A DNA stretch of 64,000 nucleotides from Streptomyces malaysiensis subsp. samsunensis (GTDB taxonomy: Bacteria; Actinomycetota; Actinomycetes; Streptomycetales; Streptomycetaceae). The stretch's first letter is position 1, and every line of letters begins with the position of its first letter. The stretch lies in contig NZ_JANIIC010000029.1 in assembly GCF_024519315.1 (NCBI RefSeq), positions 56,084-120,083 on the forward strand, in the 5' to 3' direction. The notes beneath the pieces are model-generated. The model was not told where the DNA came from and ran no database searches. It saw only the letters and a list, made by a program, of their open reading frames with translations. Made by a program: the position numbers and the translations under genes. Shown piece by piece: positions 25,023 to 34,108 of this stretch.

Positions 25023-28000
25023 TCAGGCGGACACCGCGGTCGGTTCGTCCAGCCCGGCAAGGGCCTCGCGTGCCTTCTCGCGAAAGTCGGCGATGGCCGC
25101 CAGCTTGATGCCCTCGTAGCCGCGGATGGCGTCGGTGAGCCGTACCAGGTCCTCAACCTTGGCGGCGTTGTCCGGTGTCAGGTGCGCGAGAGCGTCTTGG
25201 ACCAGGCGCGAGTACTCCGCGATCAGCGTGCGCTCCAGGCGGCGGACCTTCGCGTATCCGAAGAGGTCCATCCGGGTTCCGCGCACTCCTCGCAGGGCGT
25301 AGAGCGTCCGGAAGGCGGCGGGCGCGGTGCGCCGGAGGCGGATCTTGCGCTTCATGCCCAGGGCGCGGAGTATCGGTGGGTGCAGCATGACGGAGACGGC
25401 GGCGCCGGCACCGAACTCGTCCTCGATCTTGGCCTGCTCCACGGCGTCCAGATGCAGCCGGGCCACCTCGTACTCGTCCTTGTATGCCATGAGTTTGTGG
25501 AGTCCCTGGGCGTAGGCGATCGCGATGCGCTCGCCGGCCTCGTCGCCGGCCCGCTGTCCGGCCACGGTGGCCACCTGCCGCACCTCGTCGGCATATCGCC
25601 TCGCGTACGCCTCGTTCTGGTAGGCGATCAAGTCCGCGCTGCGCAGTGCTATGACGTCTCGCAGGCTCCCGGATCGCGCGGCGGTGTCCGCGATGGTCCG
25701 TGCCTCGGGCGTGATGTCGAGAACCTCCCGGGCGGGCGTGGCGATGGCACGCCGTACGGCCTCGGGGTCCAGGGCCGCTGCCCGCCCCCAGCGGAAGGCG
25801 GCGAGGTTCTTGTCCACGGCAGCGCCGTTGAGGCGGATCGCGGCTTCGATGGACTGGTCCGTCAGGGGAACACAGCCGTGCTGATAGGCGGCGCCGATGA
25901 GCAACATGTTGGTCGGCATGTGGTCGCCGAACAGGGATTCGGCCAGGCCCTGGGCATCGAGGTACAGGTTCTCCTTGGGGCGGGTGACCGATTCGATCCG
26001 CTCCAGTGCGTCGTCCGGGGAGCCGGGCATGACGACCCGGTTGGTGACCATCGCGGCGGTGGGCACGATGGCGGTGTTGATGACGGCAATGGTGTGACCG
26101 GGGCGGGCCACCCGCATGGTGGAGTCGGCGGCCGCCCCGAGCAGGTCGAAGCCGATGACCACGTCCGCGGTCGCGTGGGAGGCCCGCAGGGCTCCGGTCA
26201 CGGGGTCTGAGGAGATCCGCACGTCGCTGACGACGGGGCCGCCCTTCTGCGCGAGTCCAGTCTGCTCCAGTCCGGCGGCGTAGCGGCCGTCGAGATGGGC
26301 CGCCATCTGCAGGATCTGTGACACGGTCACGACGCCGGTGCCGCCGATGCCGGGCATGCGCAGCAGGGTGCTGTTCCCGGACAGGGCGGAGCCGGGCGTG
26401 GTCAGTTCCACGGGCAGTCCGGGAAGGGGGCGGGAGGGCCGCTTGTCCTTCGGCTCCACGAGGAGGAAGGAGGGACAGTCGCCCTTCAGGCAGCTGAAGT
26501 CCGAGTTGCAGGAGGCCTGGTGGATCTGGGTCTTGCGGCCGAACTCGGTGGCGACGGGCTGCACCGACAGACATGTGGACACGTCGCCGCAGTCACCGCA
26601 GCCCTCGCAGACCCGCTGGTTGATGACCACCTTCTCGGCGGGGGTGGGGAGTTTGCCGCGCTTGCGCAGCCTGCGTTCCTCCGCGGCGCACCGGTCGTCA
26701 TGGATGAGCACGGTCACGCCCTCGACGGCGGCCAGTTCCTTCTCGGCATCGGGCAGGTCGTCGCGGTGTCGCACCGTGGCGATCGGATCAAGGCGTATAC
26801 CACGGTAGTCGGCCGGTTCGGCGGTGGTCACGACGACCTTCCGTACGCCCTCGAGGGCGAGCCAGCGGGTCAGGGCCGGCACGTCCAGGCGCCCTTCGGG
26901 GCGCTGGCCCCCAGTCATGGCGACGGCGTCGTTGTAGAGCAGCTTGTAGGTCATCGTGACGCCCGCGGCTACCGCCGCGCGAATGGCGAGCGACCCGGAG
27001 TGGTGGAAGGTACCGTCACCGAGGTTCTGCACGAAGTGCCGGTCCTCGGTGAAGGGAGCGAGGCCGATCCACTGGGCACCCTCCCCTCCCATTTGGGTCA
27101 GCCCGACCTGGTTGCCGCGCCCCGCGCCATCCAACGCGATCATGACGTGGCAGCCGATGCCCACTCCGACGAGGGTGTCGTCGTCGGCACGGGTGGAGGC
27201 GCTGTGCGGACATCCCGAGCAGAAGTACGGCGTGCGCGCTGAAAGGGTCGGCACCGCGATACGGGCCGGGGCCGGCGGCTTCATGGCGGTCAGCTGAACG
27301 GAAGCGGTGTGCGGCAGGCGGTCGGGCCCGATCCGCGTGACCAGCGCCTTGGCCACGTCTTCGGCGCCCAGTGTGCCGCGGGCGGTCAGCAGCGGGCGGC
27401 CGTTCTCACCGCGACGGCCCACCACGGTGGGCGCGCCGGTCGTGCCGTAGAGGGCTTCCTTGAGGTGGCCTTCGATGAAAGGCACCTTGTCCTCGACGAC
27501 GAGAACCTGGTCGAGGTCGCCGGTCATGGCCACCAGTTCCTCTGCCGACAGGGGGAACGGCATCGCCAGGCGGATCAGACGGACGCCCAGATCCTCCAGG
27601 GCGGACTCGTCGATACCGAGGTCGGCGAGGGCACGTTGCACCACGGCGTAGGAGGTGCCGGAGGCCACCACGCCCAAGGTCGCTTGCTGGGCGCTGAAGA
27701 CGATGTGGTTCAGATTCGTCTGACGGGCGTAGTCACGTGCCAGATCCAGACGGCGGGTGAGCATGTCATGCTCGGCGTCCAGCGAGGCGGGACCGACGAG
27801 GGTTGGGGGAGCCCCTCGGGGACTGCGGGGAGGTGCGGGGACGTCCGGCCGCAGCGCGTCGAGGTCGACGACCGCGGTGGCGTCCGCGATGTCCGCGACG
27901 ATCTTCAAGCCGGTCCACAGGCCGGTGGCGCGAGACAGAGCCACGGCATGCAGCCCGAGCTCGATGATCTCCGCCACACTGCCGGGTGTGAGCAGGGGCA

Positions 28001-28508
28001 TGGCCAGGCTCTGGCACATCGGCTCGCACGAACTGGGCACCGTCGAGGACTTGCTGCCGGGGTCGTCGCCGATCCAGGCCACCGCTCCGCCGAGCGCCGC
28101 GGTGCCGGCCACGGTGGAGTGCCGGATCGCGTCGGCTGCCCGGTCCAGCCCGGGGTTCTTGCCGTACCAGAACCCGGTGACCCCGTCGTGACGGCGTCCG
28201 GGGACCTGCCCGAGTACCTGTGTCCCGGCCACCGCCGTCGCGGCCAGCTCTTCGTTCAGACCTGGCCGGAACACCACGCCGCCGGGGTCGAGGAAGCGGC
28301 GCGCCCTGTCCATCTCCATATCGACCCCGCCCAGCGGTGAGCCCTGGTAGCCGGTCACGAAAGCACGGGTGTTCAGGCCGCGTGCTTCGTCGAGGCGGCG
28401 CTGTTCGAGGGTCAGTCGCACCAGGGCCTGGATGCCTGAGATCAGTACCCGGCCGCTGCGGGCCGTGTACTTGTCGTCAAGCGATACCGCGGCAGGATCG
28501 GTGCTCAT
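25023..28508 (-). CDS. Indolepyruvate:ferredoxin oxidoreductase (fused 2-oxoacid oxidoreductase)
   Basis: 1161 residues from ATG 28508 (GAGGAGG upstream); longer open sequence upstream is antisense to the Lrp gene and rejected. Domain order: N-terminal pyrimidine-binding part (AFVTGYQGSPLGGVDMEM), TPP region (FCSGCPHSAST, VGIGCHVMIALDG, TQMGGEGAQWIGLAPF, NLGDGTFHHSG), iron-sulfur cysteines (CEGCGDCGDVSTC and CNSDFSCLKGDC), then the gamma-type domain (GIGGTGVVTVSQILQMAA). It converts aryl- or branched 2-oxo acids to acyl-CoA with reduced ferredoxin. The acyl-CoA dehydrogenase downstream would act on the product. Confidence 0.93.
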   Translation of the reverse strand: MSTDPAAVSLDDKYTARSGRVLISGIQALVRLTLEQRRLDEARGLNTRAFVTGYQGSPLGGVDMEMDRARRFLDPGGVVFRPGLNEELAATAVAGTQVLGQVPGRRHDGVTGFWYGKNPGLDRAADAIRHSTVAGTAALGGAVAWIGDDPGSKSSTVPSSCEPMCQSLAMPLLTPGSVAEIIELGLHAVALSRATGLWTGLKIVADIADATAVVDLDALRPDVPAPPRSPRGAPPTLVGPASLDAEHDMLTRRLDLARDYARQTNLNHIVFSAQQATLGVVASGTSYAVVQRALADLGIDESALEDLGVRLIRLAMPFPLSAEELVAMTGDLDQVLVVEDKVPFIEGHLKEALYGTTGAPTVVGRRGENGRPLLTARGTLGAEDVAKALVTRIGPDRLPHTASVQLTAMKPPAPARIAVPTLSARTPYFCSGCPHSASTRADDDTLVGVGIGCHVMIALDGAGRGNQVGLTQMGGEGAQWIGLAPFTEDRHFVQNLGDGTFHHSGSLAIRAAVAAGVTMTYKLLYNDAVAMTGGQRPEGRLDVPALTRWLALEGVRKVVVTTAEPADYRGIRLDPIATVRHRDDLPDAEKELAAVEGVTVLIHDDRCAAEERRLRKRGKLPTPAEKVVINQRVCEGCGDCGDVSTCLSVQPVATEFGRKTQIHQASCNSDFSCLKGDCPSFLLVEPKDKRPSRPLPGLPVELTTPGSALSGNSTLLRMPGIGGTGVVTVSQILQMAAHLDGRYAAGLEQTGLAQKGGPVVSDVRISSDPVTGALRASHATADVVIGFDLLGAAADSTMRVARPGHTIAVINTAIVPTAAMVTNRVVMPGSPDDALERIESVTRPKENLYLDAQGLAESLFGDHMPTNMLLIGAAYQHGCVPLTDQSIEAAIRLNGAAVDKNLAAFRWGRAAALDPEAVRRAIATPAREVLDITPEARTIADTAARSGSLRDVIALRSADLIAYQNEAYARRYADEVRQVATVAGQRAGDEAGERIAIAYAQGLHKLMAYKDEYEVARLHLDAVEQAKIEDEFGAGAAVSVMLHPPILRALGMKRKIRLRRTAPAAFRTLYALRGVRGTRMDLFGYAKVRRLERTLIAEYSRLVQDALAHLTPDNAAKVEDLVRLTDAIRGYEGIKLAAIADFREKAREALAGLDEPTAVSA

Positions 28509-28566
28509 GCGCGCCTCCTCGAGATCATGGGTCCGGGCGCCAAGGACAACAACATCCACCGTGCGA

Positions 28567-28581
28567 CACAAGTAACTTGTG
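28567..28581. promoter_or_regulatory. Perfect 15-bp palindrome, putative Lrp operator
   Basis: CACAAGT-A-ACTTGTG lies in the 162-bp divergent gap between the oxidoreductase and the Lrp gene, in an unusually AT-rich stretch. Position and symmetry fit an operator for the divergently encoded Lrp/AsnC protein. Nearby TTGACT (28609) may serve the Lrp promoter. Confidence 0.65.
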
Positions 28582-28670
28582 AGAAATTGCGAGCCAGAAG
28601 CAAAAAATTTGACTAGACGATGCTTGTGGATGCATTTTATTGTCACCCGCTGGGTGTGATGGAGGTACTG

Positions 28671-29111
28671 ATGACAGAGATCGACGACGTCGACCGCCAG
28701 CTGCTGCGCATGCTCCACGAAGACGGGCGGCGCACCTTCTCGGACATGGCGATCGACGTGGGACTGTCGGTGGCCGCGGTCAAACGCCGTGTGGACCGGC
28801 TCCGGGAGAGTGGCGTGATCACCGGCTTCACCGTGCAGGTCGACCACACCAAGCTCGGCTGGGGCATCGAGGCCTTCGTGGAGCTGTCCTACACCGGAAC
28901 CACACCGGTTGGGGAGATCGTCCGCACCGCCTACAAGGTCCCCGAGGTCCAAGCCGTCTTCACCATCGCCGGCGATCCGGACGCCCTGGTGCACGTCCGC
29001 GTCCGCGACATCGAGCATCTCCAACAGGTCATCGACAGCCTGCGTCGCGCCGGTCAGGTAACCGGGACCAAAACACTCATGGCTCTCGGTTCCTGGACGC
29101 GGAGCGCCTGA
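28671..29111 (+). CDS. Lrp/AsnC-family transcriptional regulator
   Basis: 146 residues from ATG 28671 with GGAGG five bases upstream; a start at 28620 lacks such a site. Helix-turn-helix residues 1-60 (DDVDRQLLRMLHEDGRRTFS, VAAVKRRVDRLRESGVITGF), then an RAM effector domain (AFVELSYTGTTPVGEIVRTA, VFTIAGDPDALVHVRVRDIE). Members sense amino acids and often control degradation of the same amino acid. Divergence from the 2-oxoacid oxidoreductase suggests induction by an aromatic or branched-chain amino acid. Confidence 0.93.
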   Translation: MTEIDDVDRQLLRMLHEDGRRTFSDMAIDVGLSVAAVKRRVDRLRESGVITGFTVQVDHTKLGWGIEAFVELSYTGTTPVGEIVRTAYKVPEVQAVFTIAGDPDALVHVRVRDIEHLQQVIDSLRRAGQVTGTKTLMALGSWTRSA

Positions 29112-30103
29112 TCGCAGGAGGGACCGTGAGCCGCGGGGCTGGCGCTCCCGCCGCGTGGTGAATTTGATCGCGGCGCGGAGACCCGACCGAGTCACGCCAG
29201 AGGCGGCAGCGGACCGCTGTGGGTCCGCCTGACCACACCCGTGGGTACCGATCGCAGTCGTGGCCGCCGTCCAGTGACGTCGGGGAGGGTGTCGCCCTGC
29301 GGGCCGGAGCCGGTGCGGAAGTGGTCGAGGTTCGTCTTGGCCGCGGCGGCGTCGAATGCGGCGCCGTCGCTGAAAGTGACGCCCTAGCTCAGGTCGACGG
29401 TCAAGGCTGTGCGGGCCTTGTCGTACGCCCACTTACCGGCGGGCATCGAAACCAGCTTCCCGTCAGGCCGACGCAGGATGAGCGTGTCGTACACGGCCTG
29501 GCAGGTCGGGAACCACGAGCGCCGGTCCCTGGGCCGGGTCGAACGAGAATGGCCTGGCCGCCGATGACGTGCAGTGATCGGCGCCCGGAGTTCAGCTGCG
29601 AGTGGACAGCTGGTAGGAGGCGTACGGGTGAGGCCCGCAGACAGCGTCGATCCGCTGGCTGTCCGACATCGATACCTGGGTATCGGCGTGGTTTTTCTCA
29701 TCCACGGACGGCGTCCGTATGCCGCGTCCGGCGACAGCGGATGCCTGGCCGTCGTCGCGGCTGGGTGAGCGAGCGGCGACCGCCACCGGTCGCGCCGCCA
29801 GCGCAGGCTGCCGGGGCGTGCTACTTGTCCGTCCCTGCCCGCTGGGCGGACCGGGTCGGGGGTGTCCTGCGGTCGGCAACGGACCGAAGGCGAGGGGTAG
29901 GCACAAGCGCTCCCGTCGCTCGTCCGCCGCCCTGGCCACGGCCCGTTGGCCGGATCCGCGAGGGAGCGTGCCGTCAGGCCCGACCGCCGTCACAGCGGCG
30001 GTGTGGGTACGTCATCACGTCATGGCACATCTCCCGCACTCTGTTCAGGGGGCTTCGGCAGTCTGGTGCGAGAAGGCAGCGTCGAGGGACGCGTCGGGCG
30101 GCT
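29112..30103. other. Decayed intergenic zone
   Basis: Nearly 1 kb without an intact gene. It contains one recognisable relic (29270-29560); the rest (29561-30103) has open frames in several directions but no start signal, domain pattern or repeat that could be supported. Confidence 0.5.
29270..29560 (-). pseudogene. Peptide/nickel-type ABC solute-binding protein fragment
   Basis: The minus strand reads QAVYDTLILRRPDGKLVSMP, WAYDKARTALTVDLS, then a TAG, then in the same frame GVTFSDGAAFDAAAAKTNLD. This order is the N-terminal region of SBP_bac_5 proteins (VYDTL...DG...W-x-YD...GV-x-FSDG). An upstream piece FSFDPAQGP is out of frame. In-frame stop plus frameshift and no transporter genes nearby indicate a relic. 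Confidence 0.65.
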
Positions 30104-30285
30104 TTCAGAACAGGGCCCGCACCTATGTGACCGCCTCGGCCGCGTCGCGGAAGCGGTCCATTCCAGCGTCTTCCCACTCGATCGAGACGGGCCGCGAAGG
30201 CCGATGGCGGTGAGGGCTCGGAACGCGTCCTCGCACGGCACGTCGCCGTGACCGGCGGAGGCGAAGTCCCATTGGCGACGGGGAG
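30104..30285 (-). pseudogene. Xylose-isomerase-like TIM-barrel fragment
   Basis: The minus strand has WDFASAGHGDVPCEDAFRAL then TAIGLRGP, a frame change, and VSIEWEDAGMDRFRDAAEAV ending at stops. This is the end of sugar phosphate isomerase/epimerase proteins (GHG-x-V...F-x-AL-x-x-IGY-x-GP-x-S-x-EWED). Only the last ~60 residues remain, with a frameshift and an in-frame stop. Confidence 0.6.
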
Positions 30286-30433
30286 TGGGTCTCACGGATC
30301 GTCGCACACGCCAGGCACCTGAAGCCATCCGCGGCTGTCTCACGTCGTGGCGTCGCTCAGTTGTCTCAGGAACGTGGCATTTCCTCCACGGAACCCGTCA
30401 GGGCGATGGACGCCGGTCCCGTGCCGCGGCGGC

Positions 30434-31343
30434 TTACGGCTGCTGACCGCTGGCCCTCGGGGCGGGCGCGGGGCGTTCCGTTGACGGCTGTGCGGTCATA
30501 TCGAGCAGGAGCAGCGCGTCGTGGTCGGGGCTGCCAGGGTTCGGCGGTGTAGACGCCGATGCGCTGGCCTGGGGTGCCCTCGACGTGCAGAGACTGGGAT
30601 GTGAGGGTGAGCATGCCGACCTGGGGATGATGGAACGTCTTGTGCGCGGGCTTGCGTCCGGTGACTTCGTAGCGTTCCCAGAGACCGGCGAAGTCGGGGC
30701 TTTTGAGGAGGAGTTCGCCGACGAGGTTGGTCAGATCGGGGGCGTCAGGCGCGGTGCCGGCGACGGCGCGCAGGCGAGCGACGCAGGCGGTGATCTGCCG
30801 GTCCCAGTCCTGGAAGAGGTCGCGGGCCGCAGGGTGCAGGAAGAGATATCAGGCAAGGTTTCGGTGCTTGGCCGGCCAGTCGTCCAGGCTGGCGTAGAGG
30901 GCGAGGCCACCGGGGTTCCAGGCGAGCATGTCCATGCTGCGGCTGATGACATAGGCCGCGTTCGGGCGCAGTGAGTCGAGCAGCAGCTTGAGGTGGGGGC
31001 GCACGGTGCGGCTGGGCGCGGGCGGCGGTTCGGGGGCGTAGCGGGCGGCGCGGGCGGCGAGCTCGCGCAGGTGCTGGTGTTCCTGGTCGTCCATGTGCAG
31101 GGCGCGGGCGAGCGAGTCGAGGACGGCGGGGCTGGGGCGGGTCTCCTTGCCGCGTTCCAGACGTACGTAGTAGTCGATGCTGATGCCGACGAGGGTGGCC
31201 AGCTCCTCGCGGCGCAGCCCTGGGGTGCGTCGGATGCCGGTGCCGACGGTGAGGCCGGCGTGTTCGGGGCTGGTCCGGGTGCGGCGGGCGCGCAGATAGC
31301 GGCCCAGCTCGGCGCCCTCGCTGTGCGCGCTCTCCGATGTCAT
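30434..31343 (-). pseudogene. MmyB-family regulator with nonsense codon and frameshift
   Basis: It starts at ATG 31343 with a good helix-turn-helix (RRTPGLRREELATLVGISID, then YYVRLERGKETRPSPAVLDS) and MmyB domain (MDMLAWNPGGLALYASLDDW). After KHRNLA a TGA (about 30849) stands where homologues have an Arg codon, and the frame continues in register with YLFLHPAARDLFQDWDRQIT to FHHPQVGMLTLTSQSLHVEG. Near 30525 one extra T shifts the end; corrected, it reads PDHDALLLLDMTA and stops at 30434. Two independent lesions make a pseudogene likelier than a sequencing slip. The N-terminal 164 residues could still be made. Confidence 0.82.
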
Positions 31344-31408
31344 GACTCCAGTCTCACCCGATGGGCACCTGCTGCGCGGGGCAGTGGGGGCCCTGTCATT
31401 ACCCCTGA

Positions 31409-32532
31409 GAGGTCGTTTTCTCCCGCTGTTTCATCCTGGAATTGTTTATTTAGTGACGGTTTTCGGATCGCGCCAGGAGATGGTGGCTTCGCCGGTGAGG
31501 CGGCGAGCCATGAGGTCGGTCATGGCGAGGTGGATCATGGCTTCGGAGCGTCCGGGGAGGGTTTCGTAGTCGCGGGCGAGACGGCGGTGGAGCATCAGCC
31601 CGCCGTAGGTCCGTTCGACTGCCCACCGCTTGGGGATCGGGGTGAAGCCCCTGGTCCCGGGGGTGCGGGCGGTGATTTCCATGTCGATGCCGAGGGTGGC
31701 GGCGTGCTCGACAAGGTGCTGGCGGTAGCCGCCGTCCACCCACACCTTGCGGATTGCGGAGTGTTCGGCAGCGACCTGGTCCAGGAGTTGGCTGCCGGCC
31801 ACAGAGTCCTGCACGCTCGCCGCGGTAACGAGCACCGCGAGTAGGAGGCCGATCGTGTCGATGACGATGCTCCGCTTCCGGCCGACGATCTTCTTCCCGG
31901 CGTCGGTGCCTTGGCTGGAGGCGGGGACGCTGGTGGAGGTCTTGACACTCTGTGCGTCGATCACGCAGGCCGAAGGTTCGGCGTCCCGCCCCTCCTTCTG
32001 TCGCAGGAGTTGCCTGAGTAGGCCGTTGAGCTGGGCGAACACACCTTCTGCCGCCCACTTGGCGAAGTATCCGTAGACCGTGTTCCAGTGCGGGAAGTCG
32101 TGCGGGAGGTAGCGCCACTGGACGCCGGTGCGGTCCACGTACAGGATCGCGTTCATAATCTCGCGCAGGTCATGCTCGGGTGGCCGGCCGAAGTCCAGGG
32201 CCCTGCCGCGACGCTCGAAGCGCCAGGCGGACAGCACCGGCTCGATCAACTCCCAGCGGGCATCGGACAGATCACTCGGATACGGGCGTCGCGCAGGCAT
32301 GTTCCTGGAGTACCGCTCCGGACCGAGTGCGCCCAGGCGCACGGCAACGACGTTGGAAGCACGCAGCGCAAGGCCTGGCTTCTTGGGATGAGACAGGCAC
32401 AGACCATCTCCCGCCCCACTTGCCACCCCACCTGTCCGTCAGGTACCAAACCCATCAACAACCTCCGCACCACCACAACCCCGTGCCGCGAAGATTGACA
32501 GACACCAGCACATTCAAGGTGAAAACGACCTC
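31409..32532. mobile_element. IS5-family insertion sequence, complete
   Basis: 1124 bp. The ends are perfect 12-bp inverted repeats, GAGGTCGTTTTC at 31409-31420 and GAAAACGACCTC at 32521-32532. A TGA triplet flanks both sides (31406-31408 and 32533-32535), a TNA-type target duplication typical of IS5-group elements. One transposase gene on the minus strand fills the element. It lies between the broken MmyB regulator and the toxin-antitoxin genes. Confidence 0.88.
31446..32300 (-). CDS. IS5-family transposase
   Basis: 284 residues from ATG 32300. The N-terminal domain DLSDARWELIEPVLSAW is followed by GVQWRYLPHDFPHWNTVYGY (DUF4096-type). The DDE triad appears as VIDAQSVKTS, VWVDGGYRQHL and RWAVERTYGGLMLHRR (Y-x2-R...). 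No stop or frameshift is seen, and the inverted repeats are perfect, so the element may still be mobile. Confidence 0.93.
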   Translation of the reverse strand: MPARRPYPSDLSDARWELIEPVLSAWRFERRGRALDFGRPPEHDLREIMNAILYVDRTGVQWRYLPHDFPHWNTVYGYFAKWAAEGVFAQLNGLLRQLLRQKEGRDAEPSACVIDAQSVKTSTSVPASSQGTDAGKKIVGRKRSIVIDTIGLLLAVLVTAASVQDSVAGSQLLDQVAAEHSAIRKVWVDGGYRQHLVEHAATLGIDMEITARTPGTRGFTPIPKRWAVERTYGGLMLHRRLARDYETLPGRSEAMIHLAMTDLMARRLTGEATISWRDPKTVTK

Positions 32533-33162
32533 TGACTGTTTGCGAACTCAGCGCGGAAGCGTGCCCCATACGGGTGGTCTGTCGTGACGTTGTCTTGTCG
32601 GCAAGGCGCCCCCTGTGGGGCACTGTGTATGTGCACAGCGGCCCACCCTGGAGCTGGAAGGCCGCGCCTCCGCTCCCGGGGTGGGCTTTTGAGGGACTGG
32701 TGTCCAAGCCCCGCTCTCCGCTGTCTCGGGGGCTCGACTGGGTCAACGCGACGAACCCCGGACCTGGGTAGGTCGGGGGTCCTGGGAGCTCCCCGCGCAC
32801 GGAGGTCAGGCCGCTCCACCCCATGACCAGAGGATGGAGCGGATTCGATACGACCCGGCGACGGTGACGCCGTAACCATGGGGATGGCTTACACCGTCGC
32901 CGGTAATGACGTTAATACACCTTTTGCGGGTTGGCGCGTCACGGCTGGCGCCGGCTCCGGCCACGACTGCGGCTCCATCGACACGGAACCCCTCCCGCTC
33001 CGTGACCGGGAACGAAAAGGACCGGCCACCAGACCAGCCTGCCGCAACGATCAACACCCCGACCAGCACAAACAGTAAATGGGCAACAGGATCGGGCAGG
33101 GTGCGAGGGCGGTCAGCGTGGAGAGTGCCACCGTCACGTGAAGAAGCCTGCCTGTGTGCGTG
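32533..33162. other. Intergenic stretch without recognised gene
   Basis: About 630 bp between the IS and the XRE gene. Short open frames on both strands show no family resemblance and no ribosome site. A short motif near 32787 resembles a type I-E CRISPR repeat half but occurs once. Confidence 0.45.
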
Positions 33163-33471
33163 TCAGCTTTCTGTGGGGTGTTGTTCGGGCCATGTGGTCT
33201 GGGTGACGTGGTCGTGGAAGTCGGCTCGCAGGGTCAGCTCGCCGCCGAGGGCGGTGATGTAAGCGGCCATGGTGTCGATCTGCGGGGTGCTGGCTCCGTT
33301 TTCGATCTGTGCGATCCGGGCCTGGCTGACGCCCAGTTCCCGGGCCAGCGCGCGCTGGCTCATCCCGCGGCTGCGCCGGGCTCTTTTCAGGAATGCCCCC
33401 CAGGTGTGGGTGGTGGTTTTGTCGGGCGGTGCCGTGTCGGTGTGCTTGGCCGGGTGTGTGGTGTAGTCCAT
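33163..33471 (-). CDS. XRE-family helix-turn-helix protein, antitoxin-like
   Basis: 102 residues from ATG 33471. A polar N-terminus of ~25 residues precedes a single HTH: WGAFLKRARRSRGMSQRALA, RELGVSQARIAQIENGA, STPQIDTMAAYITALGGELT. This is the compact XRE form common as an antitoxin or element regulator. It follows the VapC gene by 17 bp on the same strand, so VapB, VapC and XRE form one unit. Confidence 0.85.
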   Translation of the reverse strand: MDYTTHPAKHTDTAPPDKTTTHTWGAFLKRARRSRGMSQRALARELGVSQARIAQIENGASTPQIDTMAAYITALGGELTLRADFHDHVTQTTWPEQHPTES

Positions 33472-33488
33472 GGTGGCCGTTGTCCTTG

Positions 33489-33911
33489 TCAGTCGACACT
33501 GCCGCGTGGGGCGATCCACTGGTGGGGCTGTCCGGTCACTTTGGCGATGGTTTCGAAGTCCGCGTCGTAGTGCAGCAAGGTCAGTCCGCATAGTTCTGCG
33601 GTGGCGGCGGTCATCAGGTCGACTGCTCCTGGTCCCTGGTGCCAGCTTGTGGCGACGAGGAGATCTTGCACCTGCCGGGCCCGGGTGAGTGCACGGTCGG
33701 GTACGGGGGTCCAGCCGAAGGCGTCGTGGAGGTAGCGCTCCAGTACGGCCCGCTCGTCGCGGCCGCCGGTGGCGCGGACCAGTTCGAGTTCGGTGATCTC
33801 GCACACGGCCACTCGGCCCTCGTCCAGGATGCCCGCCCAGTGTCGTTCCACGGCGGGGCTGCGGAACAGGCGGTTGCAGGCGCTGGTGTCGATCAGATAA
33901 GACTCGCTCAC
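33489..33911 (-). CDS. vapC: PIN-domain RNase toxin VapC
   Basis: 140 residues. PIN acidic residues are in place: YLIDTSACNRLF (first Asp), ITELELVRATGG (Glu), GAVDLMTAATAEL (Asp) and LLHYDADFETIAKVTG (last Asp). VapC toxins cleave tRNA or rRNA in a metal-dependent way. Its start overlaps the VapB stop by ATGA. Confidence 0.93.
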   Translation of the reverse strand: MSESYLIDTSACNRLFRSPAVERHWAGILDEGRVAVCEITELELVRATGGRDERAVLERYLHDAFGWTPVPDRALTRARQVQDLLVATSWHQGPGAVDLMTAATAELCGLTLLHYDADFETIAKVTGQPHQWIAPRGSVD

Positions 33912-34108
33912 GCCGGGCGGGCCTCGCCGAAGGCGCCGCCCTCACCCGCGAGCTCGCTCAGCCGCTGCCGGGCCGCGCGACGCTGGTAGATCGCACCGAC
34001 CGCAATATCCACCGCTTTGGCCACGACCTCGGTGTCATCCTCGGTGTGCAGGAGTTGCTTGGCCTCGGCGAGGCGCTCCTCGTCGATCTCAATGGTGATC
34101 TTGGCCAT
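33908..34108 (-). CDS. vapB: VapB-type antitoxin
   Basis: 66 residues. MAKITIEIDEERLAEAKQLL forms the beta strand plus helix of a ribbon-helix-helix domain, typical of the VapB group with a conserved T-x-x-V-x-x-A-x-D helix (TEVVAKAVDIAV). The C-terminal ~25 residues would wrap the toxin. Coupled to vapC by ATGA. Confidence 0.9.
   Translation of the reverse strand: MAKITIEIDEERLAEAKQLLHTEDDTEVVAKAVDIAVGAIYQRRAARQRLSELAGEGGAFGEARPA

Noticed and set aside
28509..29432. Upstream extension of the indolepyruvate oxidoreductase frame
   Set aside because: It runs antisense through the Lrp gene and has no start signal; ATG 28508 has GAGGAGG and begins the conserved domain.
29592..30000. Possible small genes on either strand in the decayed zone
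   Set aside because: No ribosome site, no recognisable domain and mutually overlapping frames; composition does not favour one strand.
32775..32815. Sequence resembling half of a type I-E CRISPR repeat (GCTCCCCGCGCACGGAGG)
   Set aside because: Only one copy, no regular spacers and no cas genes nearby.
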